In this document: in pieces, positions 52,657 to 61,631 of the stretch
How the letters are laid out: each line of letters starts with the position of its first letter
Numbering within the stretch: the first letter of the stretch is position 1
Assembly: GCA_052031065.1 (NCBI GenBank)
Contig: JBPEXY010000166.1
Coordinates: 7,155 to 71,154, forward strand
Length of the DNA: 64,000 nucleotides
Origin: JBPEXY01 sp052031065
Lineage (GTDB): Bacteria > Pseudomonadota > Gammaproteobacteria > Immundisolibacterales > Immundisolibacteraceae
Direction of reading: 5' to 3'
Position numbers and translations under genes: made by a program
Notes under the pieces: generated by a model
The model's database searches: none
What the model was told of the DNA's origin: nothing
Seen by the model: the letters and a program-made list of their open reading frames with translations, nothing else

Positions 52657-54246
52657 TTGTCGAGCCTCTCAGAACGACTGCCAGTGGGCAGTCCACTTCC
52701 CTCGTCGGGCCAACTGCGGCTGCTCCTGCTGTTGCTGGTTGCGTGCCTGTTAGCCACCTATCTGTTCTTTCCCAGTCTGCAATGGCTGATTGGAGAATGG
52801 TCGCGCAAGGAGGAGTACAGCCACGGCATGATGATTCCGCTGGTGGCCGCTTATCTGGTCTGGCAACGACGCGGTCTGCTGGCTCGCAGCCGACAGCACA
52901 ATAGCTGGCCGGGTCTGCTACTGCTGGTCTGTGGTCTTGGCGGACTGGTGCTGGGCCGCTATTCAACCCTGTTCATCATCTCTCACTACTCACTGCTACT
53001 GGTCATTACCGGGCTGGCCCTAAGCGCTTTTGGCTTGCGGATAACCCGTCACCTGCTGTTCCCCATCGCGCTGCTCGGGCTGGCAATTCCGCTACCCAAC
53101 TTTCTTTATGGTCAGCTCTCTGCTCAGCTACAGCTCATCTCCTCGGCGCTCGGGGTTGAGGTGATTCGCGCCTGTAACATCAGCGTCTATCTTGAAGGCA
53201 ACGTGATTGACCTTGGTGCCATGCAACTGCAGGTTGTCGAGGCCTGCAATGGTTTGCGTTATCTGTTTCCGCTGATGTCGGTGGCCTTTATCTGCGCCTA
53301 TCTGTTCCATGCGCCGCTTTGGCAAAGGGTGCTGATTTTCCTTTCCAGCATTCCCATCACGGTGATCATGAACAGCCTGCGTATCGGCCTGATCGGCGTG
53401 ACCGTAGAGTTCTGGGGTGTCGAAATGGCGGAAGGCTTCCTGCATGATTTTGAGGGCTGGGCGGTTTTTATGGTCTGCACCGCACTGCTGCTGCTGGAGA
53501 TCTGGCTATTCGCCCGTTTGCTACCACCCCGGCAGAAACTGCAGGACTGTTTCGGCATCGACAGTGTGCCGATACCCCCCGACCATCTACTTCACTCCTG
53601 GCGTGTAACGCCTTCTCTCTACGCCGCCGTGGTCCTGCTGATCGGCGCAGCAGTGACCCTGTTCACCAACCCCACAGCGGATGAATACCGGCCCGAGCGA
53701 CAGGAGTTTGTCACCTTTCCGATGTCATTTGCTGGATGGCGCGGAACCCGGGAAACCATGTCTGAGGAAGTTCTCGACGCCCTCGACCTGGATGATTATC
53801 TGCTCGCAGATTACCGCTCACCGGTTGCTGCACCGATCAACCTGTATGTCGCCTATTACGGCTCCCAGACCTCAGGGGAGTCGGCCCATTCGCCGCGCTC
53901 CTGTATTCCCGGCGGTGGCTGGCAAATCACCAGTCTCAGTCAGGTTGAACTTGACCCACAAACCCGCGCCAACCGCGTGGTCATCCAGAAAGGTGAACTA
54001 CGTCAGCTAGTCTACTACTGGTTTGACCTGCACGGCCGTAACCTGACCAATGAATACCTGATCAAGTGGTACCTGTTTCAGGACGGGCTGATGCTGAACC
54101 GCAGCGACGGCGCCCTGCTGCGACTAACGACCCCGATCCTCGCTGAGGACGGCGAACAGGAAGCAGACCGGCGGTTACGCGATTTCCACACGGAAATCGC
54201 AAAGCGCCTGCCGCCGTTCGTTCCCGCAGCAGAAGGCCATGAGTGA
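52657..54246 (+). CDS. xrtD: Exosortase D with fused EpsI domain (VPLPA-CTERM type)
   Basis: 529-residue membrane transpeptidase-like protein. The N-terminal 290 residues are the exosortase/EpsH core with about eight membrane segments. Its catalytic triad is visible: C197 in VVEACNGLRYLFPL, R242 in VIMNSLRIGL and H263 in GFLHDFEGW. From about 310 comes a membrane segment and a periplasmic EpsI domain (FPMSFAGWRGTRETMSEEVL, YYGSQTSGESAHSPRSCIPGGGW). Fusion with EpsI is the layout of XrtD, the VPLPA-CTERM-specific type, and a VPLPA-tagged protein lies at 35920. Start uncertain: TTG 52657 or GTG 52684, neither with a good ribosome site. Confidence 0.85.
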   Translation: MSSLSERLPVGSPLPSSGQLRLLLLLLVACLLATYLFFPSLQWLIGEWSRKEEYSHGMMIPLVAAYLVWQRRGLLARSRQHNSWPGLLLLVCGLGGLVLGRYSTLFIISHYSLLLVITGLALSAFGLRITRHLLFPIALLGLAIPLPNFLYGQLSAQLQLISSALGVEVIRACNISVYLEGNVIDLGAMQLQVVEACNGLRYLFPLMSVAFICAYLFHAPLWQRVLIFLSSIPITVIMNSLRIGLIGVTVEFWGVEMAEGFLHDFEGWAVFMVCTALLLLEIWLFARLLPPRQKLQDCFGIDSVPIPPDHLLHSWRVTPSLYAAVVLLIGAAVTLFTNPTADEYRPERQEFVTFPMSFAGWRGTRETMSEEVLDALDLDDYLLADYRSPVAAPINLYVAYYGSQTSGESAHSPRSCIPGGGWQITSLSQVELDPQTRANRVVIQKGELRQLVYYWFDLHGRNLTNEYLIKWYLFQDGLMLNRSDGALLRLTTPILAEDGEQEADRRLRDFHTEIAKRLPPFVPAAEGHE

Positions 54247-54336
54247 TCAGCGACGGACTCAACATTCGACGCTGGCTGGTGGTATCCACAGACTAACCGC
54301 ACAAGGCTCACCAGAGCCATTCGGGCAGTTCGGTTA

Positions 54337-55935
54337 ATGGATCCATTGCTGTTACTAGTCAGCTCCATGCTGATATCGGTGGCGCTGATACCGCCGCTGA
54401 TCCGCATCGCACCACGCATCGGCCTGGTCGACCGCCCGGATCCGCGCAAAGTCCATCAACGCACCATGCCGCGGCTCGGCGGCATCGCCATCGCCTGCGG
54501 CGCGCTGATACCGCTGTTTGCAACCTTTGCCAGTAACTATGCGTTGCTGTCGATCCTGTTCGCAGCCTTGATCCTTGCGCTGGCCGGGGCCTGGGATGAC
54601 CGGTCCGACCTCGACTACAAAATCAAGTTCGCTCTGCAAATCGCTGCTGCCGGAATCATCATCCATTGGGGCGGGACCGAAATTACCCGCCTGCCGTTTT
54701 TCGACCAGACCCCACTGCCTGGCTGGGTGAGTAAACCGTTAACACTGTTCGTGTTATTGGCGTCCACCAACGCAGTCAATCTTTCCGATGGACTCGATGG
54801 TCTCGCCGGCGGAATGGCGATTCTGGCGTTTGGCGTGGTGGCAATTCTGGCCATTGAATCGGGCCAACCGACGGAACTGCTGATGGCCATGGCGGTGATC
54901 GGCGGAATCGGCGGTTTTCTGCGCTACAACAACTACCCGGCACAACTGTTCATGGGCGATGCGGGTAGCCAGTTTATTGGTCTCTGCCTGGGCGTCGTGG
55001 TTATCCAACTGACGTTCGGCGACGCCACCCCTTACTGTCCGGCGCTGGCGCTGTTTCTGCTTGGCCTGCCGCTGCTGGATACCGGACAGGTAATGCTACG
55101 GCGTATCAGTCAGGGTCGATCACCGTTTCACGCCGACCGGCAGCACCTGCATCACCGGCTGCTGGACACCGGTCTCGACCATTACGAAGTGGTTACCCTG
55201 ATGTATATCGGTCAGGGAGTCATGGTGTTCACCGGTTTTCTGGTCCGCTACCAGCACGACCTGATCAATCTTCTGATCTATACGACGACTGGTCTGGCAT
55301 TAATTGCCACCGTGAGACTGCCCGGAATGGTCGCTATTCGCCAACGGCTGATCACCATCAAGCCGGTCGAACTGGTCCGCAACCACTCTCTGAGTGGCTG
55401 GATCAGGCGTGTACTGTTACTGATTCTCGGCAGTTATTTCATCTTCATTCCGATATTCACCCGCGACGGAACTGTGGAACTGCTTGCGGTAGCGATCATC
55501 GGCCTCATTCTGCTGGTTGGTGGCTGTTTCTGGACCAATCACGACTGGATCGGACGACTGGCGATCTATCTCTGCGGGTCCGCTGTGGTCTATCTTGCGC
55601 AAAACTCAGCGCCACCGGGAACCCTGTTCCCGGCCATCGATAGCGCCTTCTACGCAGTGGTAGTGATGCTGGTTCTGGCAGGGCTACGCTACACCCGGCA
55701 GAAGGAGTTCGAACTCTCACCGTTCGATTTTCTGATCATCTCCTGCGCGCTTGCTGTACCGATGATTGCCGGCCCGCTGTTTGGCAACCCCAAACTCGGC
55801 CAGGCCATTGCCAACCTGGTGGTGATCTACTACGCGGTGGAGTTTGTGATCACTTCCGCCCGCAGCAAACGGGTTCTGCTTGGCTGGGCTGCGCTCAGTT
55901 TTATTGCTCTGGCAACACAACAACTAGCCGTGTAG
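54337..55935 (+). CDS. WecA-like undecaprenyl-phosphate sugar-1-phosphate transferase, long form
   Basis: 532-residue polytopic enzyme. The first 330 residues are the MraY/WecA fold: GLVDRPDPRKVHQRTMPRLGG, AGAWDDRSDLDYK, STNAVNLSDGLDGLAGG, FMGDAGSQFIG and QHLHHRLLDTGL. It puts GlcNAc-1-P (or a similar sugar) on the lipid carrier to start EPS. A further 170 residues add several membrane segments not found in E. coli WecA (about 367 residues). Confidence 0.87.
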   Translation: MDPLLLLVSSMLISVALIPPLIRIAPRIGLVDRPDPRKVHQRTMPRLGGIAIACGALIPLFATFASNYALLSILFAALILALAGAWDDRSDLDYKIKFALQIAAAGIIIHWGGTEITRLPFFDQTPLPGWVSKPLTLFVLLASTNAVNLSDGLDGLAGGMAILAFGVVAILAIESGQPTELLMAMAVIGGIGGFLRYNNYPAQLFMGDAGSQFIGLCLGVVVIQLTFGDATPYCPALALFLLGLPLLDTGQVMLRRISQGRSPFHADRQHLHHRLLDTGLDHYEVVTLMYIGQGVMVFTGFLVRYQHDLINLLIYTTTGLALIATVRLPGMVAIRQRLITIKPVELVRNHSLSGWIRRVLLLILGSYFIFIPIFTRDGTVELLAVAIIGLILLVGGCFWTNHDWIGRLAIYLCGSAVVYLAQNSAPPGTLFPAIDSAFYAVVVMLVLAGLRYTRQKEFELSPFDFLIISCALAVPMIAGPLFGNPKLGQAIANLVVIYYAVEFVITSARSKRVLLGWAALSFIALATQQLAV

Positions 55936-55954
55936 AACCCGCTTTGCCAGCAAT

Positions 55955-55988
55955 CTGTCATCGCAACGTAACACAGCGGGCGTAGCCT
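55955..55988 (+). promoter_or_regulatory. Putative PhoB box upstream of the TPR lipoprotein gene
   Basis: CTGTCAT and ACGTAAC lie 11 bases apart (7 of 7 and 5 of 7 half-site matches), 20 bases past the WecA-like stop. TAGCCT starts ten bases later but is a poor -10. An isolated half-site CTGTAAC occurs at 56054. Confidence 0.42.
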
Positions 55989-56076
55989 TTCGGTCACTGA
56001 CCGAGGAAACACTTTCCATCTGTAGCCCTGCCGTTCTCGTTTGCAGCCAATCCTGTAACCCAGCGTTATCTCAATC

Positions 56077-58476
56077 ATGAAAAAGCCCAATCCACGCCCG
56101 GTTTATTTTCTAATGCTGATCGTCTCGCTGCTCACCGGTTGCAGCGGACCGGAAGATCGCGTTGCCCTGCATCTGTCCAAAGGCGATGCCTTTTACGCTG
56201 AACAGGACTTTCAGAAGGCCAGGGTGGAATTCAAGAATGTGCTGCAGATCGACCCCAACCATGTAGAAGGTCGTTTTCGCCTTGCGGAAACGCTGGAGAA
56301 ACTGGGCGAGACCAGTAATGCAGTCAATCAGTACAAGAGCGTCATCGGGCTTCAGGGTGACCATGGTGGTGCGCTGCTGCGCATGGCCGAGCTTTACTTC
56401 GCCGCCAATCACCTCGAAGGTACTCGTGAACTGCTGACCAAAATTCCTCCCGGGGATGAACGCTCCAGCGCGCGCTACGAGTTTTTGCTGGCCGCCGTCG
56501 ATGCCAGGGAGGACCGGCTTCAGCCAGCGCTGCAACGGGTCGAACAGCTACTCGCCTCGTACCCCACCGACGGCAATGCGACTCTGCTCGCGGCGTCGCT
56601 CTACGAAAAGGATCAGCGACCCGAGACCGCCGTCGCGCTGCTCCAGGATTTTCTCCGGCAACAGCCCGATCACCACCAGATCAGAGCCATCCTCTCCGGC
56701 TTGCTACTCAAACAAGGGGATACGCAAAGCGCTATTGACCATTACCGCCGCATCGTCGAAGCAAAACCCGAGGCCACAGATATTCGCATCACTCTGGCAC
56801 GCCTCTATGCCGGTACTGAACAGGTTGCCGCCGCTGAAGCGTTGCTCCGCGAAGGCGCTGTCGAAGAGCAGACACAGGAGCTCGGTAAAACCGACATGCG
56901 GCTGGCACTGGTGACCTTCCTGCATGATCGCAAGGGATTCAACCACGCAGCTGAAGAATTACAGCAGATGATTAGCGTCGCACCCGAAGAAGCCAATCTG
57001 GTGCTCGCCCTTGGTGAGCTCCATGAACGTGCCGACAACCGCGAGCAGGCAAAAAAAATCTACCTGGACGCCATAGAGACCTTTGCACTTAAACCCGCTG
57101 AGGCGAGTGCCCGCAACCGCCTGGCAGCGCTGCTGGTACGCGAAGGCAAGCTGGAAGCTGCATTAACCGAACTGGAAGCAATCCTCAACGCTAACGGGGC
57201 GGATCGCGCAGCATTGATGATGCGCGCCAGCATTGCCAATAGCCAGCAACGGCACGGTGATGCCATTGCCGACTATCGCGCTCTGCTTAAGGACGCCCCA
57301 AATGACCATGTGGTGCTGAGACTACTTGCCGAAACCCACCGGCTCAACGGCGAACCTCTGCTGGCCCGGGATACCTGGGGTAACGCACTCATCGCGCAAC
57401 CACGTGATGCCGGGCTGAAGGCCGAATTTGCACGCGCATTACTGGCGATGGACGACCCTAACGGCGCGGAACACCAGCTCCTGCAGGCGGTAACCCTGGA
57501 CAACGATAACCCGGCATTGGTGCAGTCGCTGGCAGAAGTTCAGATCAGTCAGAAGAAGTGGTCTGCTGCCCGCGAAACACTCAGCCAGCTTATGGAACTG
57601 ACGCCGCAAAGCCCCCTGCCCTTCTATCTGCTGGGCAGCGTCGAGCTGGCAGAACAGCAACACCAGGCTGCACTGGAGATGTTTCAACAGTCGCTGGCAA
57701 TCGCTCCATCAGCGGTGGAACCTCTCGAACGGGCGGTAAAACTCCTCGCTGCACAGAAGGAATTCGCCCAGGCATTGTCGCTCACCGATGTGGCTCTGGC
57801 AGATAACGCCGATAACGCCATAGCCCACCACCTGCGCGGAACGCTGCTACAGGCACTGGAACGGATTCCAGAAGCGGTCGCAGCGTTCGAACAGGCATCC
57901 GCCATCAACCCCCGCTGGCCCCTGCCCTACCTGGGGCTCGCCGAAACTCTTCGTGTCAACGGTGAGACGCAACGGGCCACGGTTCGGCTGCAACAGGCAC
58001 TCGATGCGACTGACAAAAACCCACTGATACTCACAACCCTGGCTGACTGGCTGGAGAAAGATGGCAGGCGCAGCGATGCTCTGGCAGTAATGAAAACCGC
58101 CTATGAAGCACAACCACAATCGCTGGTAATCGCCAACAACTTTGCGATGATGAGCATCACCCATGACCTGCAACCGGCCGACAGCACTACCCTGATGGCT
58201 ATCGCCGAACAGCTGCGCTCCAGCGCCAACCCGGCGTTTGTAGACACTGCCGCCTGGATTGAAGCCCATACCGGCAGCCCGGAGAAAGCCATAGCGCTGC
58301 TCAAACCACTGGTCACCGCGCACCCCGACAGCGCCGAATTTCTCTACCACCTGGGCATCAGCGAAAAACTTGCCGGCAACAACCAGGCAGCACGCGAACA
58401 CCTGACCCGGGCACTGGCACTAAACCAGCAGTTTCGCGGCCGGGATGCTGCCCGCGAAATACTGGAACAACTTTAG
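56077..58476 (+). CDS. PEP-CTERM system TPR-repeat lipoprotein (PrsT-like)
   Basis: 799-residue lipoprotein. The signal ends in LIVSLLTGC, with the lipid Cys at about residue 23. From about 30 to the end are some 18-20 TPR-like repeats (GDAFYAEQDFQKARVEFKNVLQIDPNH). This is the layout of PrsT, found with exosortase/PEP-CTERM EPS loci. It probably scaffolds EPS export or protein attachment at the outer membrane. Confidence 0.87.
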   Translation: MKKPNPRPVYFLMLIVSLLTGCSGPEDRVALHLSKGDAFYAEQDFQKARVEFKNVLQIDPNHVEGRFRLAETLEKLGETSNAVNQYKSVIGLQGDHGGALLRMAELYFAANHLEGTRELLTKIPPGDERSSARYEFLLAAVDAREDRLQPALQRVEQLLASYPTDGNATLLAASLYEKDQRPETAVALLQDFLRQQPDHHQIRAILSGLLLKQGDTQSAIDHYRRIVEAKPEATDIRITLARLYAGTEQVAAAEALLREGAVEEQTQELGKTDMRLALVTFLHDRKGFNHAAEELQQMISVAPEEANLVLALGELHERADNREQAKKIYLDAIETFALKPAEASARNRLAALLVREGKLEAALTELEAILNANGADRAALMMRASIANSQQRHGDAIADYRALLKDAPNDHVVLRLLAETHRLNGEPLLARDTWGNALIAQPRDAGLKAEFARALLAMDDPNGAEHQLLQAVTLDNDNPALVQSLAEVQISQKKWSAARETLSQLMELTPQSPLPFYLLGSVELAEQQHQAALEMFQQSLAIAPSAVEPLERAVKLLAAQKEFAQALSLTDVALADNADNAIAHHLRGTLLQALERIPEAVAAFEQASAINPRWPLPYLGLAETLRVNGETQRATVRLQQALDATDKNPLILTTLADWLEKDGRRSDALAVMKTAYEAQPQSLVIANNFAMMSITHDLQPADSTTLMAIAEQLRSSANPAFVDTAAWIEAHTGSPEKAIALLKPLVTAHPDSAEFLYHLGISEKLAGNNQAAREHLTRALALNQQFRGRDAAREILEQL

Positions 58477-58504
58477 TCGCGGACCTGACAAATCGATGCA
58501 TTGT

Positions 58505-58538
58505 CTGTCATCGGCCTGTCATACCTGAAACCTACAAT
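58505..58538 (+). promoter_or_regulatory. PhoB box and promoter of wecB-gsp
   Basis: Two perfect half-sites CTGTCAT (58505-58511 and 58516-58522) are spaced by exactly 11 bases. TACAAT (58533-58538) begins ten bases after the box and matches TATAAT at 5 of 6. Transcription would start near 58545, 38 bases before wecB. This is the closest match to the E. coli Pho consensus outside pstS. Confidence 0.8.
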
Positions 58539-58582
58539 CCGAGTTCATCATCGTTGATCCAGGTACTTTCAGGCCGACCATA

Positions 58583-59719
58583 ATGAACTATCAATTCAAC
58601 ATTGACGTTATCGCCGGTGCCAGACCAAATTTCATGAAAGTCGCGGCGCTGTTCGCTGTCGCCGACCGGTTTCCCCAGTTCAATCTGCGGCTGATTCATA
58701 CCGGACAGCACTACGACAGTTCGATGTCCGATGTGTTTTTCCAGGATCTCGGCCTGCCGCAGCCGGTCAGCCACTTCAATGTCGGTAGTGGCAGTCACGC
58801 ACGGCAAACCGGCGCGATTCTGAGTCATTATGAGGATTGGACCGAGAGTCAGAGACCCGATCTCTGTATCGTCGTTGGCGATGTCAACTCGACCATAGCC
58901 TGCGCCATGGTTGCCGCCAAAGCGGGGGTGCCGGTAGCACACGTCGAGGCCGGTCTGCGCTCCTTTGATCGCACCATGCCCGAGGAGATCAACCGCCTCC
59001 TCACCGACAGCATCAGCACCCTGCTGTTCGCCTCCGAACCCGACGCAGTGATGAATCTTTCCCGGGAAGGCTACGCGAGTGATGCTATTCACCTCGTCGG
59101 TCAGGTGATGGTCGACACCCTTCTGAACAGCCTGCCAAAAGCAGAAGCCCTGCAGGTCTGGAAAGAATACGGCGCCGACCGGGGAGACTACGCCATGGTA
59201 ACCCTGCATCGTCCCGCCAATGTCGATGATCGCGAGCAGCTGGCGACTGTTTGCGCACAACTGCTCTGGCTCGCCGACCGGTTACCGATCATCTTCCCCG
59301 TGCATCCACGCACCCGCGGAAACCTGGACCGTTTCGGATTACGTTGCCTGCTTGAGGAACATGATGATATTCAGCTCTGCGATCCACTCTCCTATTTGCA
59401 ATCGCTATCGTTGATGAGTGCGGCAACCATGGTCGTGACCGACAGCGGCGGTCTGCAGGAAGAGACTACCGCGCTTGGCGTACCCTGCCTGACCCTGCGC
59501 GAAAATACTGAACGACCAGTCACCGTCATTGAGGGGAGCAACCACCTTATTTGCAACGACTGGCAACGGTTTCAGCAACTGGTCAATTATTATCTTGAGC
59601 TCGACCAGGATCGCATCGCCGGCCAGGTGCCCTACTGGGACGGAAAGTCGGCACAACGGATCCTCTCCGTGTGCGCCGACTATCTGGCTCAACAACAGCC
59701 TCTGGATAACTGCGCTTGA
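58583..59719 (+). CDS. wecB: UDP-N-acetylglucosamine 2-epimerase (non-hydrolysing)
   Basis: 378-residue GT-B-like epimerase converting UDP-GlcNAc to UDP-ManNAc. AGARPNFMKVAALF at the N-terminus, LRLIHTGQHYDSSMSD, HVEAGLRSFDRTMPEEINR, VTLHRPANVDD and VTDSGGLQEETTALGVPCLTLRENTERPVT are all family motifs. It likely feeds ManNAc to the WecG-type enzyme. Its stop overlaps the gspG start (TTGA), so EPS precursor supply and type II secretion are translated together. Confidence 0.93.
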   Translation: MNYQFNIDVIAGARPNFMKVAALFAVADRFPQFNLRLIHTGQHYDSSMSDVFFQDLGLPQPVSHFNVGSGSHARQTGAILSHYEDWTESQRPDLCIVVGDVNSTIACAMVAAKAGVPVAHVEAGLRSFDRTMPEEINRLLTDSISTLLFASEPDAVMNLSREGYASDAIHLVGQVMVDTLLNSLPKAEALQVWKEYGADRGDYAMVTLHRPANVDDREQLATVCAQLLWLADRLPIIFPVHPRTRGNLDRFGLRCLLEEHDDIQLCDPLSYLQSLSLMSAATMVVTDSGGLQEETTALGVPCLTLRENTERPVTVIEGSNHLICNDWQRFQQLVNYYLELDQDRIAGQVPYWDGKSAQRILSVCADYLAQQQPLDNCA

Positions 59720-60153
59720 CCCACCGTTTTCGAAACAGCAGTCACGGCTTTACCCTGATCGAAGTGATGGTGGTGGTGGTCATTCTTGGCGTGCTTGCTG
59801 CACTGGTGGTACCGCGAATCATGGACCGGCCGGAAGAGGCACGGATGATCCGTGCCCAGCAGGACATCAGGGCCATTGCTTCGGCAATCAACCTGTACAG
59901 GCTCGACAATTTTACTCTTCCGAATACCGAACAGGGACTGGAGGCGTTAATGACCCAGCCAGATAATCTGCCCACTGGCGCGCGCTGGAAGCAGGGGGGT
60001 TATCTGGACACCCTGCCCGAAGACCCCTGGGGTAATCCCTACATCTACCTGCAACCAGGCGTTCACGGACAGTTTGACCTCTATTCGACCGGAGCCGATG
60101 GTGCGCCCGGCGGTGAAGGTGCTGCTGCTGACATCGGTAACTGGGCCGGGTGA
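59716..60153 (+). CDS. gspG: Type II secretion major pseudopilin GspG
   Basis: 145-residue pseudopilin, main subunit of the T2SS pseudopilus. The prepilin leader ends at HG before FTLIEVMVVVVILGVLAALVV, with Glu5 of the mature protein present. The C-terminal part DPWGNPYIYLQPG..GQFDLYSTGADGAPGGEG..DIGNW is the calcium-binding GspG signature. The start is TTG, overlapping the wecB stop by four bases. Confidence 0.93.
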   Translation: MTHRFRNSSHGFTLIEVMVVVVILGVLAALVVPRIMDRPEEARMIRAQQDIRAIASAINLYRLDNFTLPNTEQGLEALMTQPDNLPTGARWKQGGYLDTLPEDPWGNPYIYLQPGVHGQFDLYSTGADGAPGGEGAAADIGNWAG

Positions 60154-60650
60154 CCAGGCGACGGCTCAGCGACAGTGGCTTTACCCTGCTGGAACTGATG
60201 GTAACCCTGGCGATTATCGGGGTTCTGGCCGGCACCCTGCATATTGGCATCGGCGCCCTTGGTGGTCGCAGCGCCGCAGACACCTTTTTGCAGCAGCTGT
60301 CAGATCAGCTGCTACATGCGCAGGAGATGGCGATGATGAGCGGGCAACCCTACCGACTGCACGTTGACGGCTCCGATTGCAAATTCCAGCGATTGCAGGG
60401 TGACCGCTGGCAGACCATTGAAAACAACCCGCAGCTACCACCCCTCGCCCTCCCCGTCGGCAGCGCACTGCAATTTTTCCCCGCCAATCGCCCGGCCATT
60501 CTCCCGGCCAGTGGTGATGCCCAATCGGGAGTGGTGATCAATGCTGACGGCCAGATCGCCCCATTTCGACTCACCCTGATCAATCAGCATCAGCGCTCGA
60601 CCCTGAACCTGGATCGGCACGGGCATATCCAACTGGATAGTGCCCGGTGA
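60150..60650 (+). CDS. gspH: Type II secretion minor pseudopilin GspH
   Basis: 166-residue minor pseudopilin. Cleavage is predicted after DSG, before FTLLELMVTLAIIGVLAGTL. The C-terminal domain is beta-rich, with FPANRPAILPASGDAQSGVVINAD. The GTG start overlaps the gspG stop as GTGA. Confidence 0.85.
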   Translation: MTRRRLSDSGFTLLELMVTLAIIGVLAGTLHIGIGALGGRSAADTFLQQLSDQLLHAQEMAMMSGQPYRLHVDGSDCKFQRLQGDRWQTIENNPQLPPLALPVGSALQFFPANRPAILPASGDAQSGVVINADGQIAPFRLTLINQHQRSTLNLDRHGHIQLDSAR

Positions 60651-61051
60651 GTGCTCACTCAAACCACACCATCCGGCCCGATCGGCCGGTGGCAACCGAG
60701 CGAACCAGCGGCTTCACCCTGCTGGAAATCATGGTTGCTCTGGCGGTAATCGCAATTGGTGCCACCGCGACGCTGATCCTCGACAGCAGGCTCAGCGGCA
60801 ATGCCGCCCATTTACAGCAGCGCGTCAGCGCCACCTGGCTGGCGCGTAATCTACTGGAAGAGTACCGCCTGAACGGCTCCTGGCCCGAGCGGCAAAACGC
60901 CGTCCTGTTTGCCGGCCAGCAGTGGCATTGGAGTGGGCAAACCAGCGCTAGCGAAGCAGACGACAGCCTGTCATTGCTAACAGTTACAGTCAGCACCGCT
61001 GGCGCAACCCCCCTCACGGTAACAGGCTATGGCCCTCTATCAGGCCACTAG
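60647..61051 (+). CDS. gspI: Type II secretion minor pseudopilin GspI
   Basis: 134-residue minor pseudopilin. Mature start is FTLLEIMVALAVIAIGATATL after TSG. WLARNLLEEYRLNGSWPE matches the GspI domain. The GTG start overlaps gspH (GTGA); the end overlaps gspJ by 23 bases. It caps the pseudopilus with GspJ and GspK. Confidence 0.87.
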   Translation: MSAHSNHTIRPDRPVATERTSGFTLLEIMVALAVIAIGATATLILDSRLSGNAAHLQQRVSATWLARNLLEEYRLNGSWPERQNAVLFAGQQWHWSGQTSASEADDSLSLLTVTVSTAGATPLTVTGYGPLSGH

Positions 61052-61631
61052 GCGACATCGCGGCTTTACCCTGCTGGAACTTCTGGTAGCGGTGACCGTC
61101 ATGGCGGTAATGAGTCTGTTTGCCTATCGGGGCCTCAACCAGCTGACAGATAATTCTGCCCACCGGCAACAGCAGGAGCAGTGGTTACGCCAATTGCAGG
61201 TCGGCTTCACCATGATTGAGCGGGATCTGCTGCTGGCCGCGCCCCGATCTGTACGCGACGGATTTGGCGAACCACGCGCCGCATTTCTGGCCACACCGGG
61301 ACAGGAAAACCTGCTGGAACTGACCCGTTCCAGTGCCGCCCCTGGCAGCCGTTCGCACCCGGGTTTTGCCCGCATCAGCTATCAGCTACGCGACAACCGG
61401 CTGATACGCAGCCGGCAGCCGGTGCTCGACACTGCGGTTGGCAATCAACCGCTGGAAACGGAGCTGCTCGGCGGCGTAGAGCTGGCCGAACTGAGATTCT
61501 TCTCCACGGCTGTCGCCTGGCTTCCCTACTGGCCGCCGGCGGTCGGGGCAGAGGTGGTTCCGAAAAGTGTCGAAATCACCCTACAACTGGCCGGACGACC
61601 GGCCATCACCCGACTGCTTGCAGTGCACTGA
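61029..61631 (+). CDS. gspJ: Type II secretion minor pseudopilin GspJ
   Basis: 200-residue minor pseudopilin. The leader ends RHRG before FTLLELLVAVTVMAVMSLFAYRGL. FTMIERDLLLAAPRSVRDGFG and LLELTRSSAAPGSRSHPGFARISYQLRD match the GspJ family. It lies inside the gspI 3' end and its stop shares one base with the gspK start. Confidence 0.88.
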   Translation: MALYQATRRHRGFTLLELLVAVTVMAVMSLFAYRGLNQLTDNSAHRQQQEQWLRQLQVGFTMIERDLLLAAPRSVRDGFGEPRAAFLATPGQENLLELTRSSAAPGSRSHPGFARISYQLRDNRLIRSRQPVLDTAVGNQPLETELLGGVELAELRFFSTAVAWLPYWPPAVGAEVVPKSVEITLQLAGRPAITRLLAVH

